This document shows, piece by piece, positions 37,808 to 49,417 of a stretch of DNA of 64,000 nucleotides. The notes beneath the pieces were generated by a model. It was given only the letters and a program-made list of their open reading frames with translations. It made no database searches and was not told the origin of the DNA. Made by a program: the position numbers and the translations under genes. Source of the DNA: Adineta steineri (lineage: Eukaryota > Rotifera > Eurotatoria > Adinetida > Adinetidae); the NCBI GenBank assembly GCA_905250115.1, contig CAJNOI010000071.1:124001-188000 (forward strand), in the 5' to 3' direction. Numbering within the stretch: position 1 is the stretch's first letter; each line of letters begins with the position of its first letter.

Positions 37808-39566
37808 ATGGTAAAGACAAACAAAACACAATGTTTTACATGTCATAGAGAAAACAATACATATACTTGTGAAGGATGTTCAAACAGATTTTGTGTAATA
37901 CATTTAACAGAACATCAACAACTGTTAAATGAACAATTACATCATATTATTGATGATTATAATGAATTTAAACAAAGAATTAATCAACAAAAACAAAGTC
38001 CACTTAATCATTCATTAATCAAAAAAATTGATCAATGGGAAAGACAATCAATTGAAATAATTCAACAAAAAGCGCAGGAGTACAGAGAAGTTGTCATTGA
38101 ATCATTACAAACATGTATTAATAATATTGAAATGAAATTTAATGATTTAAATAAACAAATACAACAACTTCAGAAAGAAAATGACTTTAACGAAATTCAG
38201 TTAAATCATTTAAGAAATCAACTGAAAAAAATTACAGAAGAATTAAATAGTCCGTCAAATATTTCTATTAAACAAGAATCACAATCGTTTATTAATGATA
38301 TTTCATTTATTTCATTAGAAAAAAGTAAGTTTTTAAGAAATATACTACTTTTTGATAAAATTATTATTTAAATCAATAACAATAGTATTAATACAAAAAT
38401 AGAAAATTGAATTTATTTGTATGTCAAAGAAAAGAATGATAGAATATAAAGCAGTATTAAATTAAAATTAGTTTCAAATTTTTATTTAGTAAAAACAAGA
38501 CTATAAAATCTTTTCTCTTTTCTTTTCAAATTAAATATTTATCAATTTGTTTCAAAAATAAATTATCGTTCAATAAAAATATTCATTCTCTTCTAAATTT
38601 CGATTCTAAAAAACAACAAAAGATTTCTTTTTTTTTCTTCTCTCCATCAAAATCTTTTATTTACATCATTTTCTAGAATCAAAAACCAGCAAATGGAAAC
38701 AAAATGCTACCAGTATGGCTGGTGGAAATGGAGAAGGACAAGAATTAAGTCAACTCAATCGTCCTTTTGGAATCTTTATTGATAAAAACAAAAATATTTT
38801 CATTGCCGATGATTGTAATCATCGTATTGTTGAATGGAAATATAATGCAAAAGAAGGACAGATCATTGCAGGTGGAAATGAAAAAGGAAATCGAATGGAT
38901 CAATTGAATCGACCAACAAATGTGATTGTTGATCAACAAAATCATTCGATCATTATTGCTGATTCTGGGAACAGACGAGTAATTCAATGGTTGAATCAAG
39001 ATCAACACATTCTGACTGAAAATATTGACTGTTGTGGCTTGGCAATAGATAAAAATGGATATCTTTATGTTTCTGATATTGTGAAGAATGAAGTGAGACG
39101 ATGGAAAATAAGTGAATACAACAACGAAGGAATTGTAGTAGCAGGTGGAAACGAAAAAGGAGATGAACTCAATCAATTCAATCATCCTAATTTTATCTTT
39201 GTTGACGAAGATCAATCTGTTTATGTATCGGATACAGGTAATCATCGTGTGATGAAATGGAGAAAAGGTGCAAAAGAAGGAAGAATTATGGCTGGCGGAA
39301 ATGGTGAAGGAGGAGATCTCAATCAATTGTCTTATCCTCGTGGAGTCATTGTCGATCATTTGGGTCAGATCTATGTGGCAGATTTTGGGAATGATCGAGT
39401 TATGCGTTGGTGTGAAGGAAACGATGAAGGTGAAATTGTTGTTGGTGGAAATGGAAAAGAAGATCACTCGAATTACCCTCGTGGTTTGTCTTTTGATGAT
39501 GAAGGAAGTCTTTATGTTGTCGATTCTCTTAATCATCGAATTGCAAAATTTGAGATAATTTTGTGA
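37808..39566 (+). CDS. B-box/coiled-coil/NHL-repeat protein 2
   Basis: Two exons (37808-38324, 38677-39566), with a phase-1 intron of 352 nt, give 468 aa. The first exon keeps all zinc ligands (CFTCHRENNTYTCEGC, FCVIHLTEHQQ) and a long coiled coil (about residues 50-155, IQQLQKENDFNEI). The NHL exon has six blades with variable pairs ADDCNHRI, ADSGNRRV, SDIVKNEV, SDTGNHRV, ADFGNDRV and VDSLNHRI. The last inter-blade loop is two residues short (SNYPRG, where paralogues have NQL-xx-P). Its first exon and promoter are closest to NHL gene 1, so the pair probably arose by a local duplication. An open antisense frame over the propeller is a codon-bias shadow. Confidence 0.88.
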
Positions 39567-39880
39567 ATTAGTTTTGATTTTAGGAAAAAAGTTTTTTGTT
39601 AGATAAAAGATAGAAAAATAAATTTTATTTGAAAGTTTAAAATTAATCAATAAACATTTTCATTTAGATGAAAACAGAAGAAAAGAATTACGAAAGAAAA
39701 ATGAACAAGAGATTGAAATAATACAAAGTTCAAATTTGATTTTTATTTTCAAAGATTATTGATGAAATGAAAATATCTTTATCTAATTTCTTTCAGTAAA
39801 ACTTACAAAGAGATATTTTTTATTTTTCAAAGTAATTAAAATAAGCATTTGATAATTTCTTTACCATATTTAATTCAATT

Positions 39881-39937
39881 TGAGTGTGCGTGTAAAGGTA
39901 TAAATGTGAAGTAAAAGTAGCCACACCCACACATCTC
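39881..39937. repeat. G-rich/C-rich inverted repeat, copy 2
   Basis: TGAGTGTGCGTGT on the left, CCACACCCACACATCTC on the right. Confidence 0.55.
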
Positions 39938-41474
39938 TAATATTTTCATCAAATCCCTTAAAACATGTACTGTTAGCATTATTTTTAATAGGACGAATTC
40001 TTCGTATACGTATTTTCATAATATGACTAATTTTTGTTAGTCTCACGATTAAATTGCTGTTATATTCATAACTATATCACGACAACCAAGGTCATAGATA
40101 CACAGCTTTACGATGAGAAAAGAGAAAAGTCCGTCGTATCTTGATCGAAAACTCAAAGAGAGGCATTATACTATCGTGTATCCTGATAGTTAGGTCACTA
40201 GTCAAATAACAAGTTAAATTAGGAAAGCAGCAATCATATACGTGCTGACATATTCTATGAGTTAAAAATTGTAAAATATTTAAAGAGAATAAAAATCGAT
40301 CTGTAATCAAAATCAAAGTATATATATTTATGTGTAAAGAGATCTAATCACTTTGATTTTTCTTTTTTTTGATCATGAATAATGTTGTTCGTTACAAAAC
40401 ACAATTATTTATACATTTTTGTTTCATCTATAAACAAACGTCTTTGCTGATATCATTAAATTTTTTTCAATAAAGTCAAAGAACAAAATAAGTTGGACGT
40501 GACTTTTGTTTGTTATATACTATGTGATATTGGCAGTGTCTCCAGCTTATATAACATACTTTAATGAATAATCTAACATCTTTATGTATCAAATTTCTCA
40601 GTCGACACCATTCTCACTAGAATATAAAACACTATTATTGACTAGTACATAATTAGTACAGCGTACACTGTAATTTCATGAATTAACTAAATTCTTTTTT
40701 CGTAGCAAAATATAAAAAAATATATTGCATAAATTATAAATTGAAGTGTCTTAACTATTTTTGATGTTGAATCTGTTAGAGTAATATATCAAAATATATT
40801 TATTATCGCTCCTTTTTGTTCTTTATTCCTCTTCTTTCAGAAAACAAGAATCATCCTTCTGTTCACAATATTCACTCCCTAAATGCTCAACGATATCAGT
40901 AGTACGTGAGGAAATGAAAGAGAATCAGCATTCTTTATGGCAAGACATATATCATGCCATAACAATATTGATTACTATTATGTTTAAACTATCTAAAGTA
41001 ACCTTTCCTCGATTAATGTTCTCTTTTCTTTCTGTTCTGTATATGTCTGTGTAATGTTTTCTTTTTCTTTTTTTTTCGTCTGTTCTCTATCACCACTATA
41101 TCATATTATTTTGCGTTTGTTTTTATATTACGTGGAAAGAGCAATTGTTTGATAGGAATGTTGTTGAGTCATGGTGGGAAATACATAATTTTTCCCTCGA
41201 AATAAGATAAAAGGAAGAGTATTAATCTAAATTGATAAAGCTTTCTTTTGCTACTACTATTATAGAAGGTGAGTCGCTGAGAAAAAAAGAAGTAAACGAT
41301 TATAAAGACACACAAATGAGAACAGTGATAGACACCCTCATATTTTTAATTATAAATTAATAGACAAACGTTTGCTCTACAATATCAATTCAATGATAAT
41401 AAAGTTTCTAAAAGATTGTCTATACATTAATTAAGTGATTTTTCAGGATATCTAAGTATGATATGAAACAGTTA

Positions 41475-41488
41475 TTATTTTCTTGCAG
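41475..41488 (+). promoter_or_regulatory. Splice acceptor 15 nt upstream of the DED-GH16 start
   Basis: TTATTTTCTTGCAG followed by a 15-nt leader and ATG. A 5'UTR exon or spliced leader is implied. Confidence 0.5.
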
Positions 41489-41503
41489 AAACCATATCAG
41501 CTC

Positions 41504-44500
41504 ATGGATAATCATCGTTTACGTGCTATGATATTGAAATTACAAGATCGTCTTAGTAATGATGATCGAAAACGTTTACATTTCTATCTTGGTAATGATG
41601 TACCACGACGAATTCGAGATGATCCAACACTTGGTGGAACACTTAGTCTTATGGATTCTCTTTTCGATCAAGATAAAGTAAACGAAAAAGATTTTACTTT
41701 TCTTATAAATGCATTTGATGAAATTCAATGTATTGATGCTGTGAAATTATTACGAGGTATATTTTTTGTTTTAATTCATTTCCTTTTGTATTTTATTAAT
41801 CTAGAACATTGGAGACACAACCAATCAGATGCACATAATCAATCAGTTGAAAGTTTATCGATGATATTGCCACCAGTGATAAATCAACTTTTTGAAGATC
41901 TAGATGAAGATAAATATCCTATGCAACAACGTAAGTGTTTAACTATATTTATATTTTATATTTGTCAAAAATCTAATTTAGTTCTTGTTAATCAGAAAAA
42001 TACTTGTGGTAATAACAATATAATGATCAATAGTAATAATACAAATATTAATCAAATACCAATAATGAACTGTGATGAAAAACCACAGCATCCAGAATTC
42101 AAAAAGAAACAATTATTAAAATCTAAAAAGATACTGTGGAAATGTTTATTACTATTTGTATTATTATCGATTATTGGATATGGAATATTAGCATTCTTTT
42201 CTATTCGGAATTTCGCTGATATTCGTCAGTTGAAAACATCGAATAATCAATCTAATAAAACGATTCAACAATTGAAGGATAAAGTGGAACAACTAGAAAA
42301 ACTAAGTAATTAATATAGCCGTGTTGTATTTAAAACTAAACTCGACATGAGTAAGTTTCTGAGAAAGTCAAACGGTCATGGGACAATGTCATTCTAGAAT
42401 TTACTGATTTTTTTATATATGATAGGAGGTAGTAAGATAAGTATCCCATAAAAATTTCAGCTCGATCAGGTTACTTTTTCTCACCAAAAAAATCAAAGCA
42501 ACATCAAAATTTCTGGTAATTTTTTCCAGATTTTTGATTTTTTGTTTTTTCAGCCATCACTGCCAAGGTGTTGTACTTCAGCATAAAAGATTTCAGAAGT
42601 TTTCATCGATTCTTAAGGAATCTGTAAGCATAACAAAAAGATGTTTGTCATCAAAATGTTGATTGGCGGTATTCCGTATGCCAACAGTATACTTGGGAGT
42701 ACTACCTATACACCTTTTACCTTTGATTCTTCAAAAAAAAGTGCTACTTTTTCTAACAACTCATCATCCACTCATTCAATGTATATATATATATATATAT
42801 AGGGTATGGGTGGGTGTTCCATTATATTTATTCTCGCATCCACACCCACAGCTCGAAAACTTTTCATATTGTCATAATGTCACAAAGTTGATTATCTTTT
42901 TCTTTGTTATAGTGCCGACTTGTACGGATGGTGTTAAGAATCAAGATGAAAGTGATGTCGATTGCGGTGGTGCAATTTGCTCGAAGAAATGTTTACCTCA
43001 GCAAGGTTGTACGTCAAGCTCAGACTGTGCACGTAAAAACTGTGATACAAAGAGCAAGAAATGTCTAAGTAAGAAAATTTTTTAAATTCCTTTATATTGC
43101 TCAGATATCGTCTTTGTTAGTACTTAATGTATATAATTAACAAAGTTCAATCTGTGAAGAGCAATGTGAAGATTGATTCACTCTAAGTTTTGAACAAACT
43201 AATTTTTCGTTAAGTAGATCAAGTTAGTCAAAGAGTAAACAGTTCGTTAGACTATTATTTTCCATCATACAACTGTCTAATCCTAAGAAAAAGCGTGGTT
43301 TTACGTACAGTGAAAGTTTAATGTGATATTCTAAAAACAAGAATTTCAGAACGGAATGCCAGGTCATTATTCCATTTCAAAAATGTTGAAAACCAGGGTG
43401 TGAGTGTGAGTGCAAATTGAAGCGAGCATCCACACTGACACTAACATCTATACCTACCCTCAAGATGGTTCCCTACAAAATAGCAAGCGTTATTTGGAAA
43501 GATTCTCACCGAAAGTCCACATCTATCTTTATGACTTGAGCGTGACCGTTGCGTATCTAAGCAGTGGGTGTCAAAATTTAATGTCCACTGATTTGTGAAA
43601 GAAAATTAAAGAAGTTTTCCTCAATGTGAATAAAGTTTTTAAATAAGAAACAAGCAATAGTATCCATGTAGTTAGCTTATGTTTTTCTAATAACTATCTT
43701 TTGTTTTGTTTTGATTTCTATCTAGATCATACATTTGAAGATGAATTCAATCAAGACGGCGGGGTAGATATGAGTAAATGGAAACTCGACGTTGGGGGTA
43801 ATGGCTGGGGAAATGAAGAAGAGCAGTATTACACTGATAATTATCGGAAGAATGCATGGTGTGAAAATGGGCAGTTGATCATTGAAGCACGAAAGGAAAA
43901 CTATAAAAACAAGCGGTTTACATCCGCAAGATTGATAAGTAAACAAGCTTTTCTTTATGGACGACTACAAGTAAGTTCTTTGCTGTTTTTTAATAAGAAA
44001 TTAAAAGTCAACACTTACGAACGTACTACACAATTCTATAGATTCGAGCAAAACTTCCATCCGCCAAAGGTACCTGGTCTTCACTTTATCTGGTGAGTAA
44101 TTCGAATAACATAAAAAAAATTGTTACCATTAAAGCTAATTGCGCTTGACTTGCGTTTTTCATTAGATACCTGAGAACCAGACTTATGGAAATACTATGT
44201 GGCCAGACAATGGTGCAATTTATTTGATGGCACACCTTGGACATGACTGGACAACAGTTACTGCTGGCATTGCTACAAAGTCGAGCAATCACCAATGGCA
44301 CGCGGTTGAAGTCAGTAATGCAACAATAGAATATATGATTTATACGCGTACGTTTTCGTATTTTATATTAGAAATGATTTAAACAATGTAATGTATTTTC
44401 TTTGTTTAGTTCAATGGGAACCAGACAAAATGGAAATGTTTGTCGGTTCCAATGAAAAACAAGCACTTCTGACACGTATCTTCGTTTGGGAAAAGAGTAA

Positions 44501-44775
44501 TACAGATTGGACACAATGGTAAGCTGTGTAGAGTGAAATCTAGCTGACAGATTTTATTCCTCTCTGTATTTCAGGCCATTTGATAAACCGTTCCGTATAC
44601 ATATGAATCTCGCCATTGGTGGAAGCGCGTAAGAATTGTTGACAATCCTTTTTTCTTAATATTGTATGATGAAAACTTGTGTGATTTCTGTTCTAGAGTT
44701 GGTAAACACGGTATTGATGAGGGAGCCTTTCCTCAAAGAATGGAAATCGATTGGGTTCGTTTCGATGAACAATAG
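41504..44775 (+). CDS. Predicted membrane receptor: death-effector-like domain, TM helix, Cys-rich module, inactive GH16 domain
   Basis: Ten-exon model: 41504-41756, 41805-41930, 41982-42305, 42913-43068, 43726-43970, 44042-44092, 44167-44347, 44410-44518, 44575-44628 and 44697-44775, giving 525 aa with all phases compatible. Residues 1-85 look like a death-effector domain (LRAMILKLQDRLSNDDRKRL, LMDSLFDQDKVNEKDFTFLI). A KSKK-flanked helix lies at about 181-201, then a short coiled coil (about 217-234). A Cys-rich module (TCTDGVKNQDESDVDCGG...) spans about 236-286, and a GH16 beta-glucanase fold about 290-525 (WGNEEEQYYT, RLISKQAFLYGRLQ, NLAIGG, AFPQRMEIDWVRF). The catalytic ExDxxE is AxYxxA here. 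The joint between exons 3 and 4 (609-nt intron, donor GTAATT) is the weak point; without it, a 236-aa DED-TM protein would end at 42313 and the GH16 part would lack a start. It was probably built to sense glucans rather than cut them (inference). Confidence 0.6.
42801..42855. repeat. G-rich/C-rich inverted repeat, copy 3
   Basis: AGGGTATGGGTGGGTGTTCC on the left, GCATCCACACCCACAGCTCG on the right, in the long intron of the DED-GH16 gene, beside an (AT)n run at 42781-42800. Confidence 0.6.
43395..43464. repeat. G-rich/C-rich inverted repeat, copy 4
   Basis: AGGGTGTGAGTGTGAGTG on the left; ATCCACACTGACAC and CCTACCCTCAAG on the right, in the intron before the first GH16 exon. Confidence 0.6.
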
Positions 44776-45030
44776 CAAGGAAAAAACAGCGGATTAGGCA
44801 TTCAATTAATTATCCTAATCAATATACTAATGAACTCTAATTAGTACTATTCATTTCTAATTACTTCTAATAAACTCGAATCAATACTAAACAAATACAA
44901 ACCAACTTTAATTATTTATAATCGAGCATAATCGCTAATATTAATCAAAGATTCACAATTAGAATAAATTCCTTTTTGTATAAACATGTAGATCAATATA
45001 TTGTTGAAATGAAAGCACTGAATCTGGATC

Positions 45031-45077
45031 TGGGTAAGAGTGTGAATAGCATATTCACCTAGCACCCACACCGTCAA
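45031..45077. repeat. G-rich/C-rich inverted repeat, copy 5
   Basis: TGGGTAAGAGTGTGAATAG on the left, CACCTAGCACCCACACCGTC on the right; one of the shortest spacers in the family. Confidence 0.5.
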
Positions 45078-45731
45078 GATGGTTTAAATGACGAGAAATA
45101 TTTTTATTAAGTATCTATACTCAGATACATGTATATACTACTTTCGTTTTTATTCTTACATATGACTATATCTAATTTATTTATTAATTTCGATATATTT
45201 TTTTTTTCTAAATTAAATCTTTCTATTTATGAACGATTTTATTTTCGATAGATTTTCTTTTGTTGAAAAATTTATCTGATAAAAAAGAAACTCAAAGTAA
45301 GATATTTACGGAATTCTTGTATATATCGAAATAATTGCAAAACATCAAAAGTTTAAAAATTGAATTCTTTAAAATATTTTCATTCATGTAAGTGAACATG
45401 GCAATGCAGTTGACTGGATAAGAGATGTATATATTATTGATCTGGTAATCAAAGTTGTGGGTGCAGATCTATACTTAATCTTTAGTTAAATCCAAATCGA
45501 CATTGAAATATTCTCTCATTGAATAAATATCACAAAAATTGGTTGATTTCTTATTTGAAATTAGAAACAAATCAATTTCCAATTTTAGTCCAACCATTTT
45601 AAATATTACAACAGTTTTATCAGTGGGATTTTGTCACAAATAGTAATTGTAGTCATAAGAAAATTCTTTTTCGATATCTCCTATTACCGAGCAATGTTTT
45701 TATTATCATTGAGTCATTACAAGTTAATATT

Positions 45732-45738
45732 TATAAAA
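45732..45738 (+). promoter_or_regulatory. TATA-like box of NHL gene 3
   Basis: TATAAAA 54 nt before the ATG, within TTTATAAAAGCAGATAAGG. The same spacing recurs at 49357 and 56634, with a CATAAAA variant at about 62829. The TTCTATTCAAAGAC-type leader follows. Confidence 0.6.
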
Positions 45739-45785
45739 GCAGATAAGGAGATATTCATTTCTTCTATAAACTTTTATTCAAAGAC

Positions 45786-47989
45786 ATGGCCATGGCAAAC
45801 AATAAAACACAATGTTTTAAATGCAAGAAAGAGAAAATAACATATCCTTGTGAAGGATGTTCAAAAAGATTTTGTTTTACGGATTTAGCTGAACATAAAC
45901 AACTATTAAATGATGAACTAAATCATATTATTAATGATTACGATCAATTTAAGCAAAGAATTAATGAGCAAAAACAAAATCCACAAAATCATCCATTATT
46001 GAAACAAATTAATCAATGGGAACGAAATTCAATTGAAATAATTCAACAGAAAGCTCAAGATTGTAGAAATATTATCAGTAGATATTCACAAAAATTCATT
46101 AATGATGTTGAAATGAAATTTAATGATTTAAGTGAGCAAATAAAACAATTTCATAGTGAAAATGAATTTAATGAAATTAACTTAAATTATTTAACAAATC
46201 AACTGAGAAAAATCGCAGAAGAATTGAATAATCCATCAAATATTTCTATTCACCAAGGTTCCAAATCATTTATTAGTGAAATTTCGATTATTTCATCGAT
46301 AAGTAAGATTTTAAGAAGTAATTTCTAAAAGGATAATTTTCATTTTTTATGAATTTATGTACTGCTCACACAACAGAAAAAAAATAAATGATATACTAGA
46401 GAAGATTTTGTGATTATTGACAAATATGATGTTTTATTTGTCTGCTTGTATCGGACATGAAATGTATTTGAAGATAAATATGTCTTATCATTAAAAAAAT
46501 AATTTAGAATGATTATTTTCAAGTTTTTAACTACATTTAAATTAGAATTTTATATATTCAATGGAAAGTAGTGTAGAAAAAATATTGAATAATTATTTTT
46601 TGATTAGAAAATTCCTTAGAGATGATAGAATTATTCAATATAGTAAAACATTCTGAAATGATCAACTCTGAACAATATTTCTTTCTTAAAATATTTGTAA
46701 TATTCTTTGTTTTATATGAATTTCTTTCCAAAACTTGAATATCTTTACGAGAAAATGTTGTTTTGGTCTAAAAATTTCTAGATGTTTTATTATTGAATAG
46801 ATTTATCAATGAATAAACACTTTTTTCTTATTAAATAGAATATTTCTTCGTTTCCTTTTAATAACTTTTATTCGAAAAAACATCGAAACATATTTTTATT
46901 TTCCAAATACAAAACTTCAAATGATTCATGATTTTTTTTCAATAAAGTTCTTTTCAAACTTCACCAAAAACTCAAATACAGTTTTTCTTTTCCTTGAACA
47001 TTTTTAACAGTAGTTCATTCAGAATTCAAATTTCACAAAAAACCAAAATCAACGTTTCATTGTATATTAATCTTTTGTTTTCATCCTTTTTCAGAATCAA
47101 AATCCAGCAAATGGAAACAAAATGGCATCACTGTGGCTGGCGGAAATGGAGAAGGACAAGAATTAAATCAACTCCAATTCCCTTATGGAATCTTTATTGA
47201 TAAAAACAAAAATATTTTCATTGCTGATTATGCAAATCATCGTATTGTTGAATGGAAATGTAATGCAAAAGACGGACACATCATTGCAGGTGGAAATGGG
47301 CAAGGAAATCGAATGGATCAATTGAACTTTCCAACAGATATAGTTGTTGATCAACAAAGTCATTCGATCATCGTTGCTGATTGGGAAACAGACGAGTGAT
47401 TCAATGGTTGAATCAATATCAACAAATTCTCATTGACAATATTGACTGTTATGGCTTGGCAATGGATAAACAAGGATTTCTTTATGTTTCTAATTTTTGG
47501 AAGGATGAAGTGAGACGATGGAAAATGGGTGAATATGGAGAAGGAACTGTAGTGGCAGGTGGAAATGGAAGTGGAAATCAACTTAATCAACTCAATCGTC
47601 CTACTTTTATCTTTGTTGATGTAGATCAATCTGTTTATGTATCAGATTGGAGCAATCATCGTGTGATGAAATGGAGAAAAGATGCAAAAGAAGGAACAGT
47701 TGTGGCTGGAGGAAATGGTAAAGGAAGAAACCTCAACCAATTATGGTCACCTGAAGGAGTAGTTGTTGATGATTTAGGTCAAATCTATGTGGCAGATTTA
47801 GGGAATGATCGAGTAATGCGTTGGTGTGAAGGAAAAGAAGAAGGTGAAATTATTGTTGGTAGAAATGGTAAAGGAAATCAATCAGACCGATTCAATGGTC
47901 CCCGTGGTTTATCTTTTGATGATCAAGGAAACCTTTCTGTTGCTGATGCTCAAAATAATCGAATTCAAAAATTTGAATTAATATTGTGA
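45786..47989 (+). pseudogene. B-box/coiled-coil/NHL-repeat gene 3, single-base frameshift
   Basis: The architecture matches the neighbours: exon 1 (45786-46302), a 792-nt intron, NHL exon (47095-47989). Exon 1 keeps the zinc ligands at the start (CFKCKKEKITYPCEGC), though the later His-containing motif is changed to FTDLAEHKQ. In the second blade, around 47387, one base is missing compared with paralogues (GCTGATTGGGAAACAG against GCTGATTCTGGGAACAG-type sequence). The frame then ends at TGA (47397), while the following frame stays open to 47989. Everything else is intact, so this is either a very young pseudogene or an assembly error. If real, the product would end after one and a half blades. 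Blades 4-5 are nearly identical to NHL gene 4. Confidence 0.7.
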
Positions 47990-48239
47990 ATGTAATTTTT
48001 ATTTTGAGAAAAGAAAAGAGATTTTTTGTTGAATAAATAATCGAGAAATAAAAATAAAAGAAAAGGTAAAGTTTTACTACTTACAATCCATGAAAAATTC
48101 GAATAAATAAATGTTAAATTCTTCATATTTTGTTAATTTTTGTCGAGATATATAGAAAAAAAAGAAAAGAAAAGAAAATATTTTATAATTTGAAAAAAAG
48201 ATTTTGTGCTTTAGAAAATTCTATTTATATTTTTGATAC

Positions 48240-48346
48240 ATTCATTCCAATTCTTGCTCAACTATTACACGTGACATCAAGCTTTCGTTTCTAATGATAT
48301 TTTCGCTTAATTGAGGAAACTGTTCTTCATCACTATAATCTGAGAT
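48240..48346 (-). pseudogene. C-terminal relic of a lost gene
   Basis: On the minus strand, the frame SDYSDEEQFPQLSENIIRNE and SLMSRVIVEQELE ends in a stop. The same segment at 59394-59530 reads DYCDEEHFRQLIEDIIRNE, SLMSRVTAEQEFE. This copy has lost the body of the gene, which survives as a decayed locus at 59.4-61.7 kb. Confidence 0.55.
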
Positions 48347-49017
48347 GTCAAATCAACAGATTTTTGTAATATATTAAAAACTGTTATTGATGTGAAGACA
48401 ACTATTGAATTGAATTAAAGTTTTTTTGAGATAATAATTGAATATTTTCAATGAAATCTGATACTGTTTTTATTTGTTTAAATGATTTTATCTTCGATTT
48501 TATTGTTGGTCCTTCTTTTTTTATAGGCTGTTGAAAATGATTGAAATATTTCTAATTCATTATTTATTAATTAACCTAAGTTTAAATTTTGTAAAATCAT
48601 TTTAACTAACTGTTTTTTTTTTGTCGTATTACGAACATGTGTTTCGAAAACACAAGCATATATGAATGAAACAAACAATGATTCAATGTTGGTATATTCC
48701 CTTTTCTTCGTTTACCTTTCTTTGTCGAAATTTTGTCAAGAATAGAAAGAAAACAGATACATCAAGTCATCACATAACGCTACTTTACATCACACAAATA
48801 ATGACGAATAAAAAAATCGCTTATGAAGGTTAATTTCACGAGAAAAAAGAGAAGAGAGAAAATATCGTATTTATGTGTGTTTAGTCGTTATTTATTCAAC
48901 GTTTTCTTCGGTGATGAGATAATGTATTTTCAAGGCATTAAAAAAAAAGAGTATTATCAGGAGAGTATCATTCTTTTATTTCTTATTTATAAGATATTAC
49001 TAGTATTTTAATCTATC

Positions 49018-49152
49018 ATGAGTTAATCAGCAACAACAAATTCAACTAACCATCATAGATTAGATCATCCAGAAATAGAAGGACAAATTTTAGAAAAGTT
49101 AAATGATGATATGAAGAATTTTGAGAATGAAAAGAAAGTGTTACATATATAG
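49018..49152 (+). pseudogene. Relic small ORF, stop at codon 3
   Basis: ATG AGT TAA, followed by an open frame of 41 codons (NSTNHHRLDHPEIEGQILEK) to TAG. Its paralogue at 62378-62524 has CAA where this copy has TAA, but TTG where this copy has ATG. Function unknown. Confidence 0.45.
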
Positions 49153-49257
49153 AAGATATATTAGTATTGATACTAGCACAACTAATTCTGAGTTTCGAAT
49201 TCATCTTCTTGTTCTAACTAGGCCGCAGTAAGATTAAGTCAATTCTCATAAGCATTC

Positions 49258-49315
49258 ATGAGTGTAAGTATGGCGCAATGAGAACTCACTAGCAAATATA
49301 CCTACACCCTCAATC
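49258..49315. repeat. G-rich/C-rich inverted repeat, copy 6
   Basis: TGAGTGTAAGTATGG on the left, CCTACACCCTCAAT on the right, inside the segmental duplication. Confidence 0.5.
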
Positions 49316-49356
49316 TACATTAAAACATATTGTCATTGAATTATTAAATTTATATT

Positions 49357-49363
49357 TATAAAA
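49357..49363 (+). promoter_or_regulatory. TATA-like box of NHL gene 4
   Basis: TATAAAA in TTTATAAAAGTAGATAACG, 55 nt before the ancestral start position at 49412 and 61 nt before the ATG now used. Confidence 0.6.
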
Positions 49364-49417
49364 GTAGATAACGAGATTCTTTATTTTTCCTATCAACTTC
49401 TACTCATAGACGTGGTA

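Larger units (their letters stand above)
39567..41488. other. Region between NHL gene 2 and the DED-GH16 gene
   Basis: 1.9 kb, AT-rich. It contains a short G-rich inverted repeat (39881-39937) and, at its end, the acceptor TTTTCTTGCAG at 41488 that precedes the next ATG. No other coding signal seen. Confidence 0.55.
44776..45785. other. Region between the DED-GH16 gene and NHL gene 3
   Basis: Contains simple repeats of TAAT-rich sequence (about 44800-44900), a G-rich inverted repeat (45031-45077) and, from about 45600, the class II upstream block shared with NHL genes 4, 5 and 6. Confidence 0.6.
47990..49417. other. Region between NHL genes 3 and 4
   Basis: Holds a minus-strand gene relic (about 48240-48346), a small relic ORF (49018-49152), a G-rich inverted repeat (49258-49315) and the class II promoter block. 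Most of it is paralogous to the DNA upstream of NHL gene 6. Confidence 0.65.
48600..49417 (+). repeat. Segmental duplication, copy upstream of NHL gene 4
   Basis: Matches about 61886-62882 over most of its length, for example ACATCAAGTCATC, AACGCTACTTTACATCACAC, GGTGATGAGAT, ATTATCAGGAGAGTATCATT and CCATCATAGATTAGATCA. It ends at the ATG of the NHL gene, so the upstream region was copied together with the gene. Confidence 0.75.

Noticed and set aside
38745..39650. 301-aa open frame antisense to the NHL exon of gene 2 (and similar ones at 50291-50830, 55282-55710, 47360-47629)
   Set aside because: It is the mirror of a repeated, codon-biased propeller exon. The translation is a low-complexity Ile/Ser/Phe pattern, it recurs at every NHL copy, and it has no start context or domain.
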